Shown: positions 1-8,917, counted from the stretch's first letter. The stretch is DNA of 64,000 nt from Photobacterium sp. GB-56 (GCF_003026105.1 NZ_PYNW01000001.1:248001-312000); one strand, 5' to 3'. Program-made: numbers and translations. The notes: a model not told the origin generated them from the sequence alone.

Positions 1-110
1 TCAGCACTGATGTGTTGGCAATCAGGTTCTTGCAGTACTTCCAAAATTTTAAGGCGTGGAAGAGTAACTTTTAAGCCTGCTTGTTTTAGCGCATGATTAT
101 TATCTGACAT
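1..110 (-). CDS. fur: Ferric uptake regulator Fur, N-terminal part (cut by window start)
   Basis: The reverse strand from the CAT at 108-110 reads MSDNNHALKQAGLKVTLPR and continues with LKILEVLQEPDCQHIS, the start of the winged-helix domain of Fur. Fur is the iron-responsive repressor that binds Fur boxes when loaded with Fe(II). Only about 36 residues are inside the window; the metal sites and dimerisation domain lie outside. The neighbour fldA transcribed in the same direction is the usual fldA-fur arrangement of enterics and vibrios, although here a DUF4442 gene on the opposite strand sits between them. Identification rests on the very conserved N-terminus and on context. Confidence 0.93.
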   Translation of the reverse strand, partial: MSDNNHALKQAGLKVTLPRLKILEVLQEPDCQHISA

Positions 111-287
111 CAAAATTTCCTATTGGCTATCCGCAAAGGTGTTGCAGTAGTCTTTTTCATTTCTAACTATTATAAGTGACGCAACGATAACAATAAACCT
201 TAAAAGCAGAGGAAACTAGGAGATATGTATAATTTCTAGTGTTTGAATGTATGTAAAATTTATGTAAATATAAACTCATCGTACCAG

Positions 288-788
288 ATGGGGGCTTTCA
301 TATTGTTTAACGTTTATAAGCCAAGTGTTGTGAAATGTGCGCTGAATCTATGGCCACCCTTTTGGGGGGCGGGTATTAAGATTATGACGATCAGTGATGA
401 TTTTCGATATGTTCGTATAAAATTGAAGCTGCGCTGGTGGAATAAGAATGCAAACCGTACACAGTATGGTGGAAGTATTTTTTCACTTACAGATCCTGTT
501 TATTCTTTGATGTTAATGGGCATACTTGGACGTGAGTATTTTGTCTGGGATAAACAAGCAAATATCAACTTTATTCAACCGGGCGATAGTGATTTAACCG
601 CTGATTTTGTGATTTCTGAACAGTGTATTGAAGAGATAAAGCAAGTAACAAAATCTGGTGATAAGTATTTTCCCTCTTTTACGGTCAATGTATTAAATAG
701 TCGAGGGGAGTTAGTTTCTCAAGTTGAGCGAACCTTATATGTAAGGAAAAAACCAGAATATCGAACGGAATCGAATGCGATATCTTGA
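288..788 (+). CDS. DUF4442 (hotdog-fold, thioesterase-like) protein
   Basis: The protein has the hallmarks of the DUF4442 family, a hotdog-fold group related to acyl-CoA thioesterases: an N-terminal LNLWPPFWGAGIKI segment, then RLKLRWWNKN-like and YGGSIFSLTDP motifs and a C-terminal FTVNVLNSRGELV strand. Function in cells is not established; a role on acyl thioesters is inferred from fold only. I place the start at ATG 288 (166 residues) because family members begin about ten residues before the YKPSVV segment. No good ribosome site precedes it. A TTG at 243 would extend it. A well-placed ATG at 225 behind AGGAG is in frame but is stopped by TAG at 237. It lies between fldA and fur on the opposite strand. 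Confidence 0.8.
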   Translation: MGAFILFNVYKPSVVKCALNLWPPFWGAGIKIMTISDDFRYVRIKLKLRWWNKNANRTQYGGSIFSLTDPVYSLMLMGILGREYFVWDKQANINFIQPGDSDLTADFVISEQCIEEIKQVTKSGDKYFPSFTVNVLNSRGELVSQVERTLYVRKKPEYRTESNAIS

Positions 789-814
789 GTGAAAATATCG
801 CTAAAAAGATGTAT

Positions 815-847
815 AAAAAAACGCGCTTGATAAGCGCGTTTTTTTGA
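815..847. terminator. Bidirectional rho-independent terminator (DUF4442 gene / fldA)
   Basis: An inverted repeat ACGCGCTT-GATA-AGCGCGT is flanked by an A-run on the left and a T-run on the right, so it can end transcripts from both the DUF4442 gene and fldA, which converge here. Confidence 0.85.
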
Positions 848-861
848 TGATCTCAATGCGA

Positions 862-1389
862 TTAATCAGCAAGTTCTGCTAAGCACATTTCATCATAAAT
901 TTGCTCAACCCATTGCTTAACACGCTGTGCTGTAAGCTCTGGTTGGCGATCTTCATCAATACATAAACCTACGAAGTGGTTGTCATCAACAAGTGCTTTT
1001 GAAGCTTCAAACTCAAAGCCTTCTGTTGAGAAGTTACCCACAACAGTTGCACCGCGACCTTCAACGATGTCACGCACAGTACCCATCGCATCACAGAAAT
1101 ATTCTGCGTAATCTTCTTGGTCACCACAACCGAAGATAGCCACAAGTTTAGTTGAAAAATCAACTTGCTCAAGCTCTGGGAAAAAGTCATCCCAATCACA
1201 CTGTGGTTCACCGTAGTACCAAGTAGGAATACCAAGTAGCAATAGATCAAAGTTGTCGATATCTTCTTTGCTGCTTTTTGCGATATCTTTTACTTCAACT
1301 AGCTTGTCACCAAGTTGCTTTTGAATCATTTTAGCGACAGCTTCGGTATTACCTGTGTCGCTACCAAAGAAGAGTCCAACGCTTGCCAT
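862..1389 (-). CDS. fldA: Flavodoxin FldA (long-chain)
   Basis: FldA carries FMN and passes low-potential electrons to enzymes such as those of isoprenoid, biotin and radical-SAM metabolism in the cytoplasm. The product (175 residues from ATG 1389) begins MASVGLFFGSDTGNTEAV; the GSDTGNTE loop binds the FMN phosphate, and PTWYYGEPQCDWDDF carries the aromatic residue that stacks on the flavin. Length and sequence fit the long-chain flavodoxin of enterics. An upstream in-frame extension to 1428 exists but is not conserved. The gene is followed by fur in the usual order. An AT-rich patch around 1459-1470 (ATGATAATTA) resembles half of a Fur box but is not enough to claim control. Confidence 0.96.
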   Translation of the reverse strand: MASVGLFFGSDTGNTEAVAKMIQKQLGDKLVEVKDIAKSSKEDIDNFDLLLLGIPTWYYGEPQCDWDDFFPELEQVDFSTKLVAIFGCGDQEDYAEYFCDAMGTVRDIVEGRGATVVGNFSTEGFEFEASKALVDDNHFVGLCIDEDRQPELTAQRVKQWVEQIYDEMCLAELAD

Positions 1390-1582
1390 AGTAGAGATTA
1401 CCCGTATATAAATAGTTAACTGCTGCATCGCAGTTTACAGAAATCAGTAGAAACGGTGCAATGATAATTACTGTTTACTGACGTTTTGTATATTTTTTCG
1501 TCTAAACGGTAGCATTACCCGCAAGAACTAAGTGTTTAGGTGTTGATATAATCATCATAAGTTACACAATTAACGCTAATAA

Positions 1583-1799
1583 TTAAATCCCAGTACCTTC
1601 CCATCTTAGCTGAATAATGCCTTTGGTTATAAATCCAGCACAGCCAGAAATTAGACTAGCCGAACAACTTTTTGTCTAAAAGGAGGGACATTACCTTGTT
1701 TTAAGAAATCTTTTATTGCCATACCGAGAAAGAAAAAATAGTGGTAAAAACAAGATCCAGCCCAATAGATTTAATTAAGTCTATGTATCCATAAAGCAT
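1583..1799 (-). pseudogene. DUF2788 small membrane protein, broken by two frameshifts
   Basis: Reading the reverse strand from ATG 1799 gives MLYGYIDLIKSIGLDLVF and then TTIFSF before the frame is lost in a T-run near 1731-1736. A second frame carries on with GMAIKDFLKQGNVPPFRQK up to RLV near 1655, and a third continues LISGCAGFITKGIIQLRWE and ends in TAA at 1583-1585. Joined, the three parts make about 72 residues with one or two membrane segments, the size and pattern I recall for the DUF2788 family of vibrios and relatives. Adding one base at each of two points restores a continuous frame, so each break looks like a 1-nt loss. It could be a true pseudogene or two base-calling errors. Position between ybfF and fldA suits this family. 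Confidence 0.6.
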
Positions 1800-1810
1800 A
1801 ACAAATCCTT

Positions 1811-1870
1811 TTGATATATACCCAAGTAACCTCAAAATACTTGGTATTTAAAGTCATTCAGGTATATCAA
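1811..1870. repeat. Nested palindromic repeat (REP/MITE-like)
   Basis: Outer arms TTGATATATACC (1811-1822) and GGTATATCAA (1861-1870) are inverted copies apart from one AT step, and inside them ATACCCAAGTA (1818-1828) faces TACTTGGTAT (1838-1847). The whole can fold as one extended or two nested stems. The CCCAAGTAACCTCAA core is similar to short intergenic repeats I remember from Vibrio and Photobacterium genomes. It sits just upstream of the broken DUF2788 gene. Confidence 0.5.
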
Positions 1871-1924
1871 TCTAGTGAGACTATAGCATAGTTAAAAAAG
1901 GTATTTAACACTGTGGTTATGCAA

Positions 1925-1960
1925 TATCTCGTTGCTAGTGAGCATGCTAACAACGAGATA
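1925..1960 (-). terminator. Long hairpin downstream of ybfF
   Basis: TATCTCGTTGCTAG pairs with CTAACAACGAGATA, 14 bp with a single mismatch around an 8-nt loop, immediately after the ybfF stop codon. No strong T-run follows on the reverse strand, so it may be a transcript-end stabiliser rather than a classical terminator. Confidence 0.5.
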
Positions 1961-1971
1961 AGCCATGTTAT

Positions 1972-2736
1972 TTATTTATCAAGGAAGTTTGTGATGATAC
2001 GGGTCACCGTTTCAGGTTTTTCGGCATGGAGCCAATGTCCAGTATTTGCCACCATATGTGCTTTGGCGTGAGGGAATTGGCGCATAATTTCATCCCGATA
2101 TTCTGGCATGATATAGTCAGATTCTTGGCCTTTAATAAATAATGTCTTGCCTTTGAATGGCTCTACAGCAGGCTGCCAGCCCATAATGGTGCTGTAGTTG
2201 GCAATAATCCCATCAACATTAAATCGCCATTGGTAATGTTCACCCTGTTTGGCGAGAGATTTAAGTAAAAATTGTCTAACACTGGCGTCTTCAACATATT
2301 GAGCAAGAAACTGTTCGGCCTCACTACGCTTGGTAATGGTATGTTTATTCACTTCTTGTAAACCATTAAACACATTTTGATGCCGATGTGTTTGATAGCT
2401 AACCGGAGCCATATCCAATACAACCAAATGTTCTAAGTGATTTGGTGCTAATGCAGCCAATGCCATGGCTACTTTTCCACCCATTGAATGACCAATTACC
2501 GAAAATTGATCAATATCTAATTGGTTGATCACATTCAGCACATCTTGTGCCATATCCTGATAGGTAAAATGATCACTGTGTGGGGACAATCCATGGTTAC
2601 GAAGATCAACGCTAATTACTTTATAGTTATTTTTCAAATATCTGGCTAAAAGCCCTAGATTAGCAGCACTGCCGAATAAGCCATGGATCAAAATGATCGT
2701 TTTTCCATCGCCTTCAACTTGATAATGAAGATTCAC
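1972..2736 (-). CDS. ybfF: Alpha/beta hydrolase, YbfF esterase family
   Basis: A 254-residue cytoplasmic alpha/beta hydrolase. Visible landmarks are the oxyanion segment LIHGLFGSAANLG (about 17-29), SVDLRNHGLS, the nucleophile elbow GHSMGG with Ser84, a candidate acid in LVVLDMAP (Asp108) and the catalytic His in NTGHW (His234). E. coli YbfF hydrolyses short acyl esters and acyl thioesters in vitro; the natural substrate is not settled. The gene is divergent from seqA-pgm, the same layout as in E. coli, which supports the name. The ATG at 2736 gives the family length. The 90 bp between it and seqA must hold both promoters. Confidence 0.9.
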   Translation of the reverse strand: MNLHYQVEGDGKTIILIHGLFGSAANLGLLARYLKNNYKVISVDLRNHGLSPHSDHFTYQDMAQDVLNVINQLDIDQFSVIGHSMGGKVAMALAALAPNHLEHLVVLDMAPVSYQTHRHQNVFNGLQEVNKHTITKRSEAEQFLAQYVEDASVRQFLLKSLAKQGEHYQWRFNVDGIIANYSTIMGWQPAVEPFKGKTLFIKGQESDYIMPEYRDEIMRQFPHAKAHMVANTGHWLHAEKPETVTRIITNFLDK

Positions 2737-2828
2737 TGACTATTTTCTCTAATTAGTTGTGGTATTTACCGTAGAGTATAACCTCGGATCAAGCTATAAT
2801 CGTAGCCAGATTTTTTAACGGAACGATA

Positions 2829-3386
2829 ATGAATAATACGATGAAGACTATTGAAGTAGACGAAGAACTATATCGTTATATTGCTAGCCAAACTCAACAT
2901 ATTGGTGAAAGTGCTTCTGATATTTTGCGTCGCTTGCTTATGGTACCTGAAGAGCAACTACTACAGCAGCCTGCTGTGGTAATGCCTGTTCGTCCGAAAG
3001 GGATCGTTGTTAGTAAAGATGCTGGCAATGTACCAACGATGGATCGTGTTAAAGAAATGCGAACAGTATTGATCTCTGATGAATTTGCCGCACAAGAAAA
3101 AGCAATTGGTCGTTTTATGATGATCTTGTCTTCTTTGTATAGCATTGATGCAGAAGGCTTTGCTGAAGCTGCTGCAATTAAAGGTCGTACCCGCGTTTAC
3201 TTTGCTCATGATGAAGAAACGTTACTAGCAAGTGGTAAAACGACGAAACCTAAGTCGATTCCATCAACACCATTCTGGGTGATTACAAATACAAATACTG
3301 AGCGTAAGCGTCAAATGATTGACCAGCTGATGACTAAGATGGGATTTGGTTCAGACATTATTGATAAGGTATGTGGCGAAATCTAA
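2829..3386 (+). CDS. seqA: Replication initiation regulator SeqA
   Basis: SeqA binds hemimethylated GATC sites, sequesters the new origin after initiation and organises DNA behind forks. The N-terminal oligomerisation segment [18 protein letters not shown] and the [14 protein letters not shown] helix are nearly identical to enteric SeqA, and the C-terminal DNA-binding domain ends in [22 protein letters not shown] 2829 is preceded by ACGGA six bases upstream; ATG 2841 gives the conserved MKTIEV start without an obvious ribosome site, so the true start may be four codons later. The product is 181-185 residues, as usual. Its stop is 37 bp before pgm, and the two probably form one operon, as in E. 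coli. Confidence 0.95.
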   Translation: MNNTMKTIEVDEELYRYIASQTQHIGESASDILRRLLMVPEEQLLQQPAVVMPVRPKGIVVSKDAGNVPTMDRVKEMRTVLISDEFAAQEKAIGRFMMILSSLYSIDAEGFAEAAAIKGRTRVYFAHDEETLLASGKTTKPKSIPSTPFWVITNTNTERKRQMIDQLMTKMGFGSDIIDKVCGEI

Positions 3387-3423
3387 TTGTCAGATATTGA
3401 GGTCAAATAACAAGGATAAAACT

Positions 3424-5070
3424 ATGGCTATTCATCCTCGTGCTGGGCAACGAGCTCAGCAAGAAGATATGCATAACATTCCAGCACTTATCGCTAATTA
3501 TTTTCTTATAGAGCCAAGTGCTCAAGATGCATCTCAGCAAGTAGAGTTTGGTACTTCAGGTCATCGAGGAACAGCAGATAAAGGCACATTTAATCAGCAT
3601 CATATTTGGGCCATTGCACAAGCCATTGCTGAAGTGCGTGCTGAAAATGGAGTGATGGGGCCACTTTTTTTAGGAAAAGATACCCATGCATTATCAGAGC
3701 CTGCTTTTACTTCAACATTAGAAGTACTTGTTGCTAATAATGTTCAAGTTGTTATTCAACAAGGTAAGGGATATACCCCGACACCTGGCATTTCTCACTC
3801 TATCCTTTGTTACAACAAAGCACATGATGATAAAGCTGATGGTATTGTTATCACGCCATCGCATAATCCACCTCAAGATGGCGGTATTAAATATAATCCT
3901 GTCCATGGTGGACCCGCTGAAAGTGAATTAACAACAGCTATTGAACGCCGTGCTAATGAAATCATTGCAAACGGTTTGGTAGATGTTAAGCGTGTATCTA
4001 TTGTCGACGCTTTAGCTTCACAACTTGTTGTTGAGCAAGATTTAGTTGCACCGTATGTCGCAGATCTTGTAAATGTTATAAATATGGACGCGATTCAAAA
4101 ATCAGAGCTGAAGTTGGGTGTAGATCCTCTTGGTGGTTCTGGTATTGAATACTGGCGTCAAATTGCCGCATATTATGCGCTAGATCTAACACTTGTTAAT
4201 GAATCTATTGACCCATCATTTCGTTTTATGTCATTAGATAAAGATGGCGTAGTGCGTATGGACTGTTCATCACCATATGCAATGGCTGGGTTACTGGCGT
4301 ACAAAGATAATTACGATCTAGCGTTTGGTAACGATCCTGATTACGACCGTCATGGCATCGTAACACCTGCAGGTTTAATGAATCCTAACCATTATCTTGC
4401 CGTATGTATTGATTACTTATTCCGTCATCGTAACGATTGGGCTAAGCAAGTTGCAGTGGGTAAAACACTAGTATCTAGTGCGTTGATTGATCGTGTTGTT
4501 GCAGCATTAGGCCGTGAACTTGTTGAAGTTCCAGTCGGTTTTAAATGGTTTGTTGATGGCTTATTTAGCGGTAAGTTAGGTTTTGGCGGTGAAGAAAGTG
4601 CGGGCGCATCTTTCTTACGTAAAGACGGCACGCCTTGGTCAACAGATAAAGACGGTATTTTACTGTGTTTATTAGCTGCAGAGATCACTGCTGTAACCGG
4701 TAAAACACCGCAAGAATATTACGAAGAGTTAGCAGATAAGTTTGGACGTTCAGAATATTCTCGTTTGCAAGCTGTCGCGAATAAAGAGCAGAAAGCGGTA
4801 TTAAGTAAGCTTTCTCCCGAAATGGTTTCAGCTGAAACACTAGCTGGTGAACCAATCACCGCACGTCTAACTCATGCGCCAGGTAATGGTGCTGCGATTG
4901 GTGGTTTAAAAGTGACGACTGAAAATGGTTGGTTTGCTGCTCGTCCATCGGGTACAGAAGATATTTACAAAATCTATTGTGAAAGCTTTAAGGGCAAAGA
5001 ACATCTAGTGCTTCTTGAGCAAGAAGCACAGGAAATTGTCAGTAAAGTCTTTGCCGACGCAGGTTTATAA
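3424..5070 (+). CDS. pgm: Phosphoglucomutase, alpha-D-glucose specific
   Basis: Interconverts glucose 1-phosphate and glucose 6-phosphate, linking glycogen and nucleotide-sugar synthesis with glycolysis. The 548-residue product carries the active-site loop TPSHNPP with the phosphoserine at Ser146, the Mg-binding loop DPDYDRHG, the sugar-binding GGEESAG and the phosphate-binding RPSGTED near the C-terminus. ATG 3424 is chosen because AAGGA lies 8 bases upstream and the [11 protein letters not shown] start matches the enteric enzyme; an in-frame extension would run back into seqA and is not credible. A strong terminator follows. Confidence 0.97.
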   Translation: MAIHPRAGQRAQQEDMHNIPALIANYFLIEPSAQDASQQVEFGTSGHRGTADKGTFNQHHIWAIAQAIAEVRAENGVMGPLFLGKDTHALSEPAFTSTLEVLVANNVQVVIQQGKGYTPTPGISHSILCYNKAHDDKADGIVITPSHNPPQDGGIKYNPVHGGPAESELTTAIERRANEIIANGLVDVKRVSIVDALASQLVVEQDLVAPYVADLVNVINMDAIQKSELKLGVDPLGGSGIEYWRQIAAYYALDLTLVNESIDPSFRFMSLDKDGVVRMDCSSPYAMAGLLAYKDNYDLAFGNDPDYDRHGIVTPAGLMNPNHYLAVCIDYLFRHRNDWAKQVAVGKTLVSSALIDRVVAALGRELVEVPVGFKWFVDGLFSGKLGFGGEESAGASFLRKDGTPWSTDKDGILLCLLAAEITAVTGKTPQEYYEELADKFGRSEYSRLQAVANKEQKAVLSKLSPEMVSAETLAGEPITARLTHAPGNGAAIGGLKVTTENGWFAARPSGTEDIYKIYCESFKGKEHLVLLEQEAQEIVSKVFADAGL

Positions 5071-5087
5071 CCTGTTATATGGATAAA

Positions 5088-5116
5088 GAAAACGCCCACA
5101 ATGGGCGTTTTTTTAT
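5088..5116. terminator. Terminator after pgm (bidirectional with DUF1853 gene)
   Basis: AAAACGCCCA-CAA-TGGGCGTTTTTTT: an 8-bp GC-rich stem plus A/T tails on both sides, between the convergent pgm and DUF1853 genes. Confidence 0.9.
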
Positions 5117-5125
5117 ATATGAAGC

Positions 5126-5950
5126 TTATGTTCTCAATTCACTATTATGCTTTGGCCAGTGATTCGGAACGATAAACCATACTCTATCTTTTTTATCAAC
5201 AGCCTGTGTTGGTACGGTAATTTGATTTGGGTCGAGATATTTATCAAGTTCAGCGAAAGCTGGTGGCGCGATCCACTGTTTTTTCGTCAATACTTTCAAA
5301 ACTAGATGTGCAGCATCAGACTGATAACACCATAATCCTGTGTTAGCCTTTGGGTTGATAATAATAGTTGAGCCTTGCTGAGGTTCAGGCCAAGCGTGAA
5401 ATAATCGCCCCTGCATGATGAGTCGACGTTTGGTTGGCTGTTCATCAAAGGTAGTTTTAAATGCATCATGCTCACTCAGTCTGAGTTGATGTTCAATCAT
5501 TCGATTGGTTTTCTTATCGAGATTGTCTTTAGCATTTGGTCCTGGCCAGCTATTGTTATAGGCGAGATAAAATTTGATGGCGACTTCCCAATGTTCAATT
5601 TCATCAGTCCGTAAGTTTTTAACCAGAAAATCAATAGAGCCAACAGTCTGTTTATGCCAATGAAGTTGGACTTCTTCTTCCATCAATTCGTAATGAGGGT
5701 GAGAAATAATTAATTGCTGCCATAGCCATTGATAGTAAAACCCTAAGCGGCGATTTCCAGTATAGGGCGCTATGCAGGGAAGTTGTGCGTCGCGATTAAA
5801 TACCTCAAACCAAGTGTCGTCACAGACATAGTCGTATGATGAGATTAAATTTGGCATATTGAGTGCAGCGAGATAATCCTTCGTTAATTGTTTATCTATT
5901 TCTTTTTGTAACATTCTTACATAACTCGCTTGTATATAGGCGTATGACAC
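5126..5950 (-). CDS. DUF1853 family protein
   Basis: A 274-residue protein of the DUF1853 family, which has no defined function. The family-typical stretch is in the middle: VGSIDFLVKN, then HWEVAIKFYLAYN, SWPGPNAKDNLDKK and NRMIEHQLRLSE. The Asp in GSIDF followed by Glu and Lys in HWEVAIKF resembles the core of PD-(D/E)XK-type nucleases, and I recall this family being placed near that fold; this is an inference, not a visible proof. No signal peptide or membrane segment. It is alone on its strand, convergent with pgm and divergent from the YbfA-like gene. The start could be ATG 5950 or an internal ATG at 5914 (MLQKEIDK). Confidence 0.8.
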   Translation of the reverse strand: MSYAYIQASYVRMLQKEIDKQLTKDYLAALNMPNLISSYDYVCDDTWFEVFNRDAQLPCIAPYTGNRRLGFYYQWLWQQLIISHPHYELMEEEVQLHWHKQTVGSIDFLVKNLRTDEIEHWEVAIKFYLAYNNSWPGPNAKDNLDKKTNRMIEHQLRLSEHDAFKTTFDEQPTKRRLIMQGRLFHAWPEPQQGSTIIINPKANTGLWCYQSDAAHLVLKVLTKKQWIAPPAFAELDKYLDPNQITVPTQAVDKKDRVWFIVPNHWPKHNSELRT

Positions 5951-6041
5951 AATATTGACGAAAAGTTACACGAAAATCTGTAGTAATATTTCATAAACTC
6001 GATTAAAGTGGTGACAGATTTAGTCATAAAGAGATTCTGTT

Positions 6042-6239
6042 ATGTACACTCAGTATTCAAAGTTCAATATTACTTTTCGTCGCGTTTTTGTTGTACTAGC
6101 AGGACTGCTTTCATTACCTGTTTTACTTTTATTACCTGTCAATAAACGTACGCGTATGGGTAGTTTCTTACATCGCTACTGGGTGCAAACTAGCGCTCAG
6201 CCTGTATGGCTTAAAAAAATTGAGCAAGGCTTAAAATAA
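6042..6239 (+). CDS. ybfA: Small membrane protein, YbfA/DUF2517 family
   Basis: A 65-residue protein with one strong hydrophobic segment (about residues 15-33, VFVVLAGLLSLPVLLLLPV) between basic flanks. The pattern FRRVFVVLAGLLSLP, then a short basic stretch, SFLHRYW and TSAQPVWLKK follows E. coli YbfA (DUF2517), whose role is unknown. An AGAG ribosome site precedes ATG 6042 and a good terminator follows, so it is a single-gene unit. The identification is by motif order in a short protein, hence moderate confidence. Confidence 0.75.
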   Translation: MYTQYSKFNITFRRVFVVLAGLLSLPVLLLLPVNKRTRMGSFLHRYWVQTSAQPVWLKKIEQGLK

Positions 6240-6254
6240 TTTCCATGTAATATG

Positions 6255-6280
6255 AAAAGCTGCCATTGGCAGCTTTTTTT
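6255..6280 (+). terminator. Terminator after ybfA-like gene
   Basis: AAAAGCTGCCA-TTGGCAGCTTTTTTT hairpin with T-run, 15 bp after the stop codon. Confidence 0.9.
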
Positions 6281-6394
6281 ATACCATTTATTTACTGTTA
6301 ATACAGAGAAAACTCTTAATATAAAGATAGCTTTAGTAAACTAATATCGTAGTATTAAAAAAGATTTTAGTTATAAGATTAAGGACAACATTAG

Positions 6395-7153
6395 ATGAAT
6401 AATTTTGCTTTAGAAACCGTACTTAATGAGTTTCTTTCTCCTCACTTGATCAAAGATTATTGTCCTAATGGGTTACAAGTTGAAGGCAAACCCGACGTTA
6501 AAAAAATTATTACTGGCGTAACGGCTTGTCAGGCACTGATTGATAGAGCTATTGAAGAGAAAGCCGATGCAATTGTTGTCCACCATGGCTTTTTTTGGAA
6601 AGGTGAGCCTGCTGAAATTCGTGGTATGAAATATCGACGTATTAAAGCGTTGATTGAAAATGGGATTAATTTATATGCTTATCATTTGCCATTAGATGTA
6701 CATACGCAAGTTGGCAATAATGTACAGTTAGCCCAACGTTTAGATTTAGACATCACTGGTGGTTTAGAGTTAGGCAATCCTCGTTCAGTTGCGATTTATG
6801 GTGAGTTAGATCAAGCGATCTGTGGTGAGGATTTTGCGGCAAGAATTGCGATGGCACTTCAACGCGAACCATTACATATCGCACCGAGTTCATCTCATTT
6901 AATAAAAAAAGTGGGGTGGTGTACTGGTGGCGGGCAAGATTATATTGAATTAGCCGTTCAGCAAGGCTGTGACGCCTTTATTTCGGGTGAAGTATCTGAA
7001 AGAACCACGCATATTGCACGCGAATTAGGTATTCATTATTTTGCTGCGGGTCATCACGCCACAGAGCGTTATGGTGTAAAAGCATTAGGTGAATGGTTAG
7101 CACAAGAATATAACTTTGATGTGGCGTTTATCGACATCGATAACCCAGTATAG
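6395..7153 (+). CDS. ybgI: YbgI, NIF3/GTP cyclohydrolase I type 2 homolog
   Basis: A 252-residue member of the NIF3 family, toroidal hexamers with a dinuclear metal site. Metal ligands are visible in VVHHGFFWKGEP, in YAYHLPLDVH and in the C-terminal AGHHATERYGV. The central segment GWCTGGGQDYIELA is also typical. The E. coli YbgI structure shows bound metals, but the physiological reaction is undefined; the GTP cyclohydrolase label is inherited. A TAAGGAC ribosome site lies upstream of ATG 6395. The gene is convergent with gltA across a shared terminator. Confidence 0.92.
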   Translation: MNNFALETVLNEFLSPHLIKDYCPNGLQVEGKPDVKKIITGVTACQALIDRAIEEKADAIVVHHGFFWKGEPAEIRGMKYRRIKALIENGINLYAYHLPLDVHTQVGNNVQLAQRLDLDITGGLELGNPRSVAIYGELDQAICGEDFAARIAMALQREPLHIAPSSSHLIKKVGWCTGGGQDYIELAVQQGCDAFISGEVSERTTHIARELGIHYFAAGHHATERYGVKALGEWLAQEYNFDVAFIDIDNPV

Positions 7154-7180
7154 GCTAGCTAGTCTTTTGATAGATGAAAT

Positions 7181-7214
7181 AAAAAAGGTTGAGTATTTAA
7201 ACTCAACCTTTTTA
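7181..7214. terminator. Bidirectional terminator between ybgI and gltA
   Basis: AAAAAAGGTTGAGT and ACTCAACCTTTTT form a 12-bp stem around ATTTAA; A- and T-runs on both sides serve both convergent genes. Confidence 0.9.
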
Positions 7215-7237
7215 TTTATCATCACTTTCAAGAAAAT

Positions 7238-8527
7238 TTATTCGCGCTCATGAAGAGGCTTAAATTCTCTAAATGATTCACCAGTATAAAGCTGACGAGG
7301 TCGACCAATACGATTTGTTGGATCACTGTGCATTTCGTTCCAGTGAGCAATCCAACCAATGGTACGAGACATCGCAAAGATCACCGTAAACATTGATACT
7401 GGAATACCAATCGCTTTTAAAATAATACCAGAGTAGAAATCTACGTTAGGGTATAATTTCTTACTGACAAAGTACTCATCAGAAAGCGCAATACGCTCAA
7501 GTTCCATTGCAACATCTAGTAATGGATCTTCAATCTTCAGCTCTTCAAGCACTTCATGACAAGCTTCACGCATCACGGTTGCACGAGGGTCGTAGTTTTT
7601 GTAAACACGGTGACCAAAGCCCATTAGGCGGAATGGGTCATCTTTATCTTTTGCACGCTCAATGAACTCAGGAATGTTTTCTACAGTTCCGATTTCTTCA
7701 AGCATCTTAAGACAAGCTTCATTAGCACCACCATGCGCAGGCCCCCAAAGAGATGCAATACCTGCCGCAATACAAGCAAATGGGTTAGCACCAGAAGAGC
7801 CCGCAAGACGAACCGTTGACGTTGAAGCATTCTGCTCGTGATCTGCGTGTAGGGTAAAGATCTTATCCATAGCACGCGCAACGACAGGGCTTACTTCATA
7901 TTCTTCACAAGGTGTTGCAAACATCATGTGAAGGAAATTTTCCGCGTAATCAAGATCATTACGAGGATAAATAAATGGTTGTCCGATGGTGTACTTATGA
8001 CACATTGCCGCTAATGTCGGCATCTTAGATAACAATCTAAATGCTGCAATCTCACGGTGTGTATCGTTGTTAATATCAAGAGAGTCATGATAAAACGCAG
8101 ATAAAGCACCAACAACACCACACATTATAGCCATTGGGTGTGCATCACGACGGAAGCCATGGAAAAAGCTCGCGATTTGTTCATGCACCATGGTATGGCG
8201 TGTAACTGTTGTTCTAAACTGCTCGTATTCAGCTCGGGTAGGGACCTCACCGTATAACAAGACAAAACAAACTTCTAAATAGTCTGCGTTATTGGCTAAT
8301 TGATCAATCGGGAAACCTCTGTGAAGCAAGATTCCTTCTTCGCCATCAATGTATGTAATTTGAGATTCACACGAGGCTGTTGCTAGAAAACCTGGGTCAA
8401 ATGTAAAAAAGCCGTTTGCACCAAGTTTACGCACATCAATTACATCTTGGCCCTCAGAGCCCCCGATAATCGGCAGTTCGATAGGTGCTTTCCCTTCAAC
8501 ATGAAGAGTAGCTTTCTTATCTGCCAT
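7238..8527 (-). CDS. gltA: Citrate synthase (type II)
   Basis: Condenses acetyl-CoA and oxaloacetate to citrate, the entry step of the TCA cycle. The 429-residue protein is the size of the NADH-sensitive hexameric enzyme of Gram-negatives (427 in E. coli). Active-site regions are visible: [28 protein letters not shown] and NVDFYSG carrying the two histidines and the aspartate. ATG 8527 is chosen because AAGGAG lies just upstream and [13 protein letters not shown] matches the family start; an in-frame extension to 8608 is not conserved. It diverges from sdhC, as in E. coli, so the 390-bp gap is a shared control region. Confidence 0.97.
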   Translation of the reverse strand: MADKKATLHVEGKAPIELPIIGGSEGQDVIDVRKLGANGFFTFDPGFLATASCESQITYIDGEEGILLHRGFPIDQLANNADYLEVCFVLLYGEVPTRAEYEQFRTTVTRHTMVHEQIASFFHGFRRDAHPMAIMCGVVGALSAFYHDSLDINNDTHREIAAFRLLSKMPTLAAMCHKYTIGQPFIYPRNDLDYAENFLHMMFATPCEEYEVSPVVARAMDKIFTLHADHEQNASTSTVRLAGSSGANPFACIAAGIASLWGPAHGGANEACLKMLEEIGTVENIPEFIERAKDKDDPFRLMGFGHRVYKNYDPRATVMREACHEVLEELKIEDPLLDVAMELERIALSDEYFVSKKLYPNVDFYSGIILKAIGIPVSMFTVIFAMSRTIGWIAHWNEMHSDPTNRIGRPRQLYTGESFREFKPLHERE

Positions 8528-8917
8528 AACAATCTCCTTTGCTATTTTTATAATCCTAATCCGATGCGGATGTGCATTTGTTGTACCGTCAGGCGCAACT
8601 TTTGTCAATTATTGTGCTTCTTTGTGTGCGCTTGTTAATAACTTTAAATCAAAAAGTATTAATTTATGAGAATCGTGTTTGACATCATGTAACTGGAATT
8701 GTTTTTGAATGTTACGGGGCGTATAGTGAGGCAAGGTCTCTGGTTATACTACCCGCCAGGATTTTACAAACATGTGTCATTTATTTTTAAGAGTTAGGTA
8801 ATGACGTTTACAACGTCTGCTCAACATAATAATAACCTAATATTGAATTTTTGTTGCACTTGTTTGTTGGCTTGTACGTATATCTCAGAGAATTTAATAA
8901 AAAAATAAATTGCTTCA
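8528..8917. promoter_or_regulatory. gltA-sdhC divergent control region
   Basis: A 390-bp AT-rich gap with no coding potential between two divergent TCA operons. It contains TTGACA at 8679-8684 and TATAGT/TATACT boxes near 8722 and 8745, none with textbook spacing, and GTTAATAA patches of the kind ArcA recognises. I cannot assign promoters or operators with confidence. Regulation by ArcA, CRP and iron is known for this locus in E. coli, not shown here. Confidence 0.4.

Noticed and set aside
1456..1474. Fur box upstream of fldA.
   Set aside because: Only about half of the consensus (ATGATAATTA) is present, common by chance in DNA this AT-rich.
1494..1695. Two similar stretches, TTTTTCGTCTAAACGG (1494-1509) and TTTTTGTCTAAAAGG (1669-1683), each followed by ATTACC, that might be flanking repeats of a small insertion.
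   Set aside because: The match is short and gapped, and the second copy lies inside the DUF2788 coding remnant, so it is explained by coding sequence.
3346..3423. In-frame extension of pgm back into seqA.
   Set aside because: It is not conserved, overlaps seqA, and ATG 3424 has its own ribosome site.
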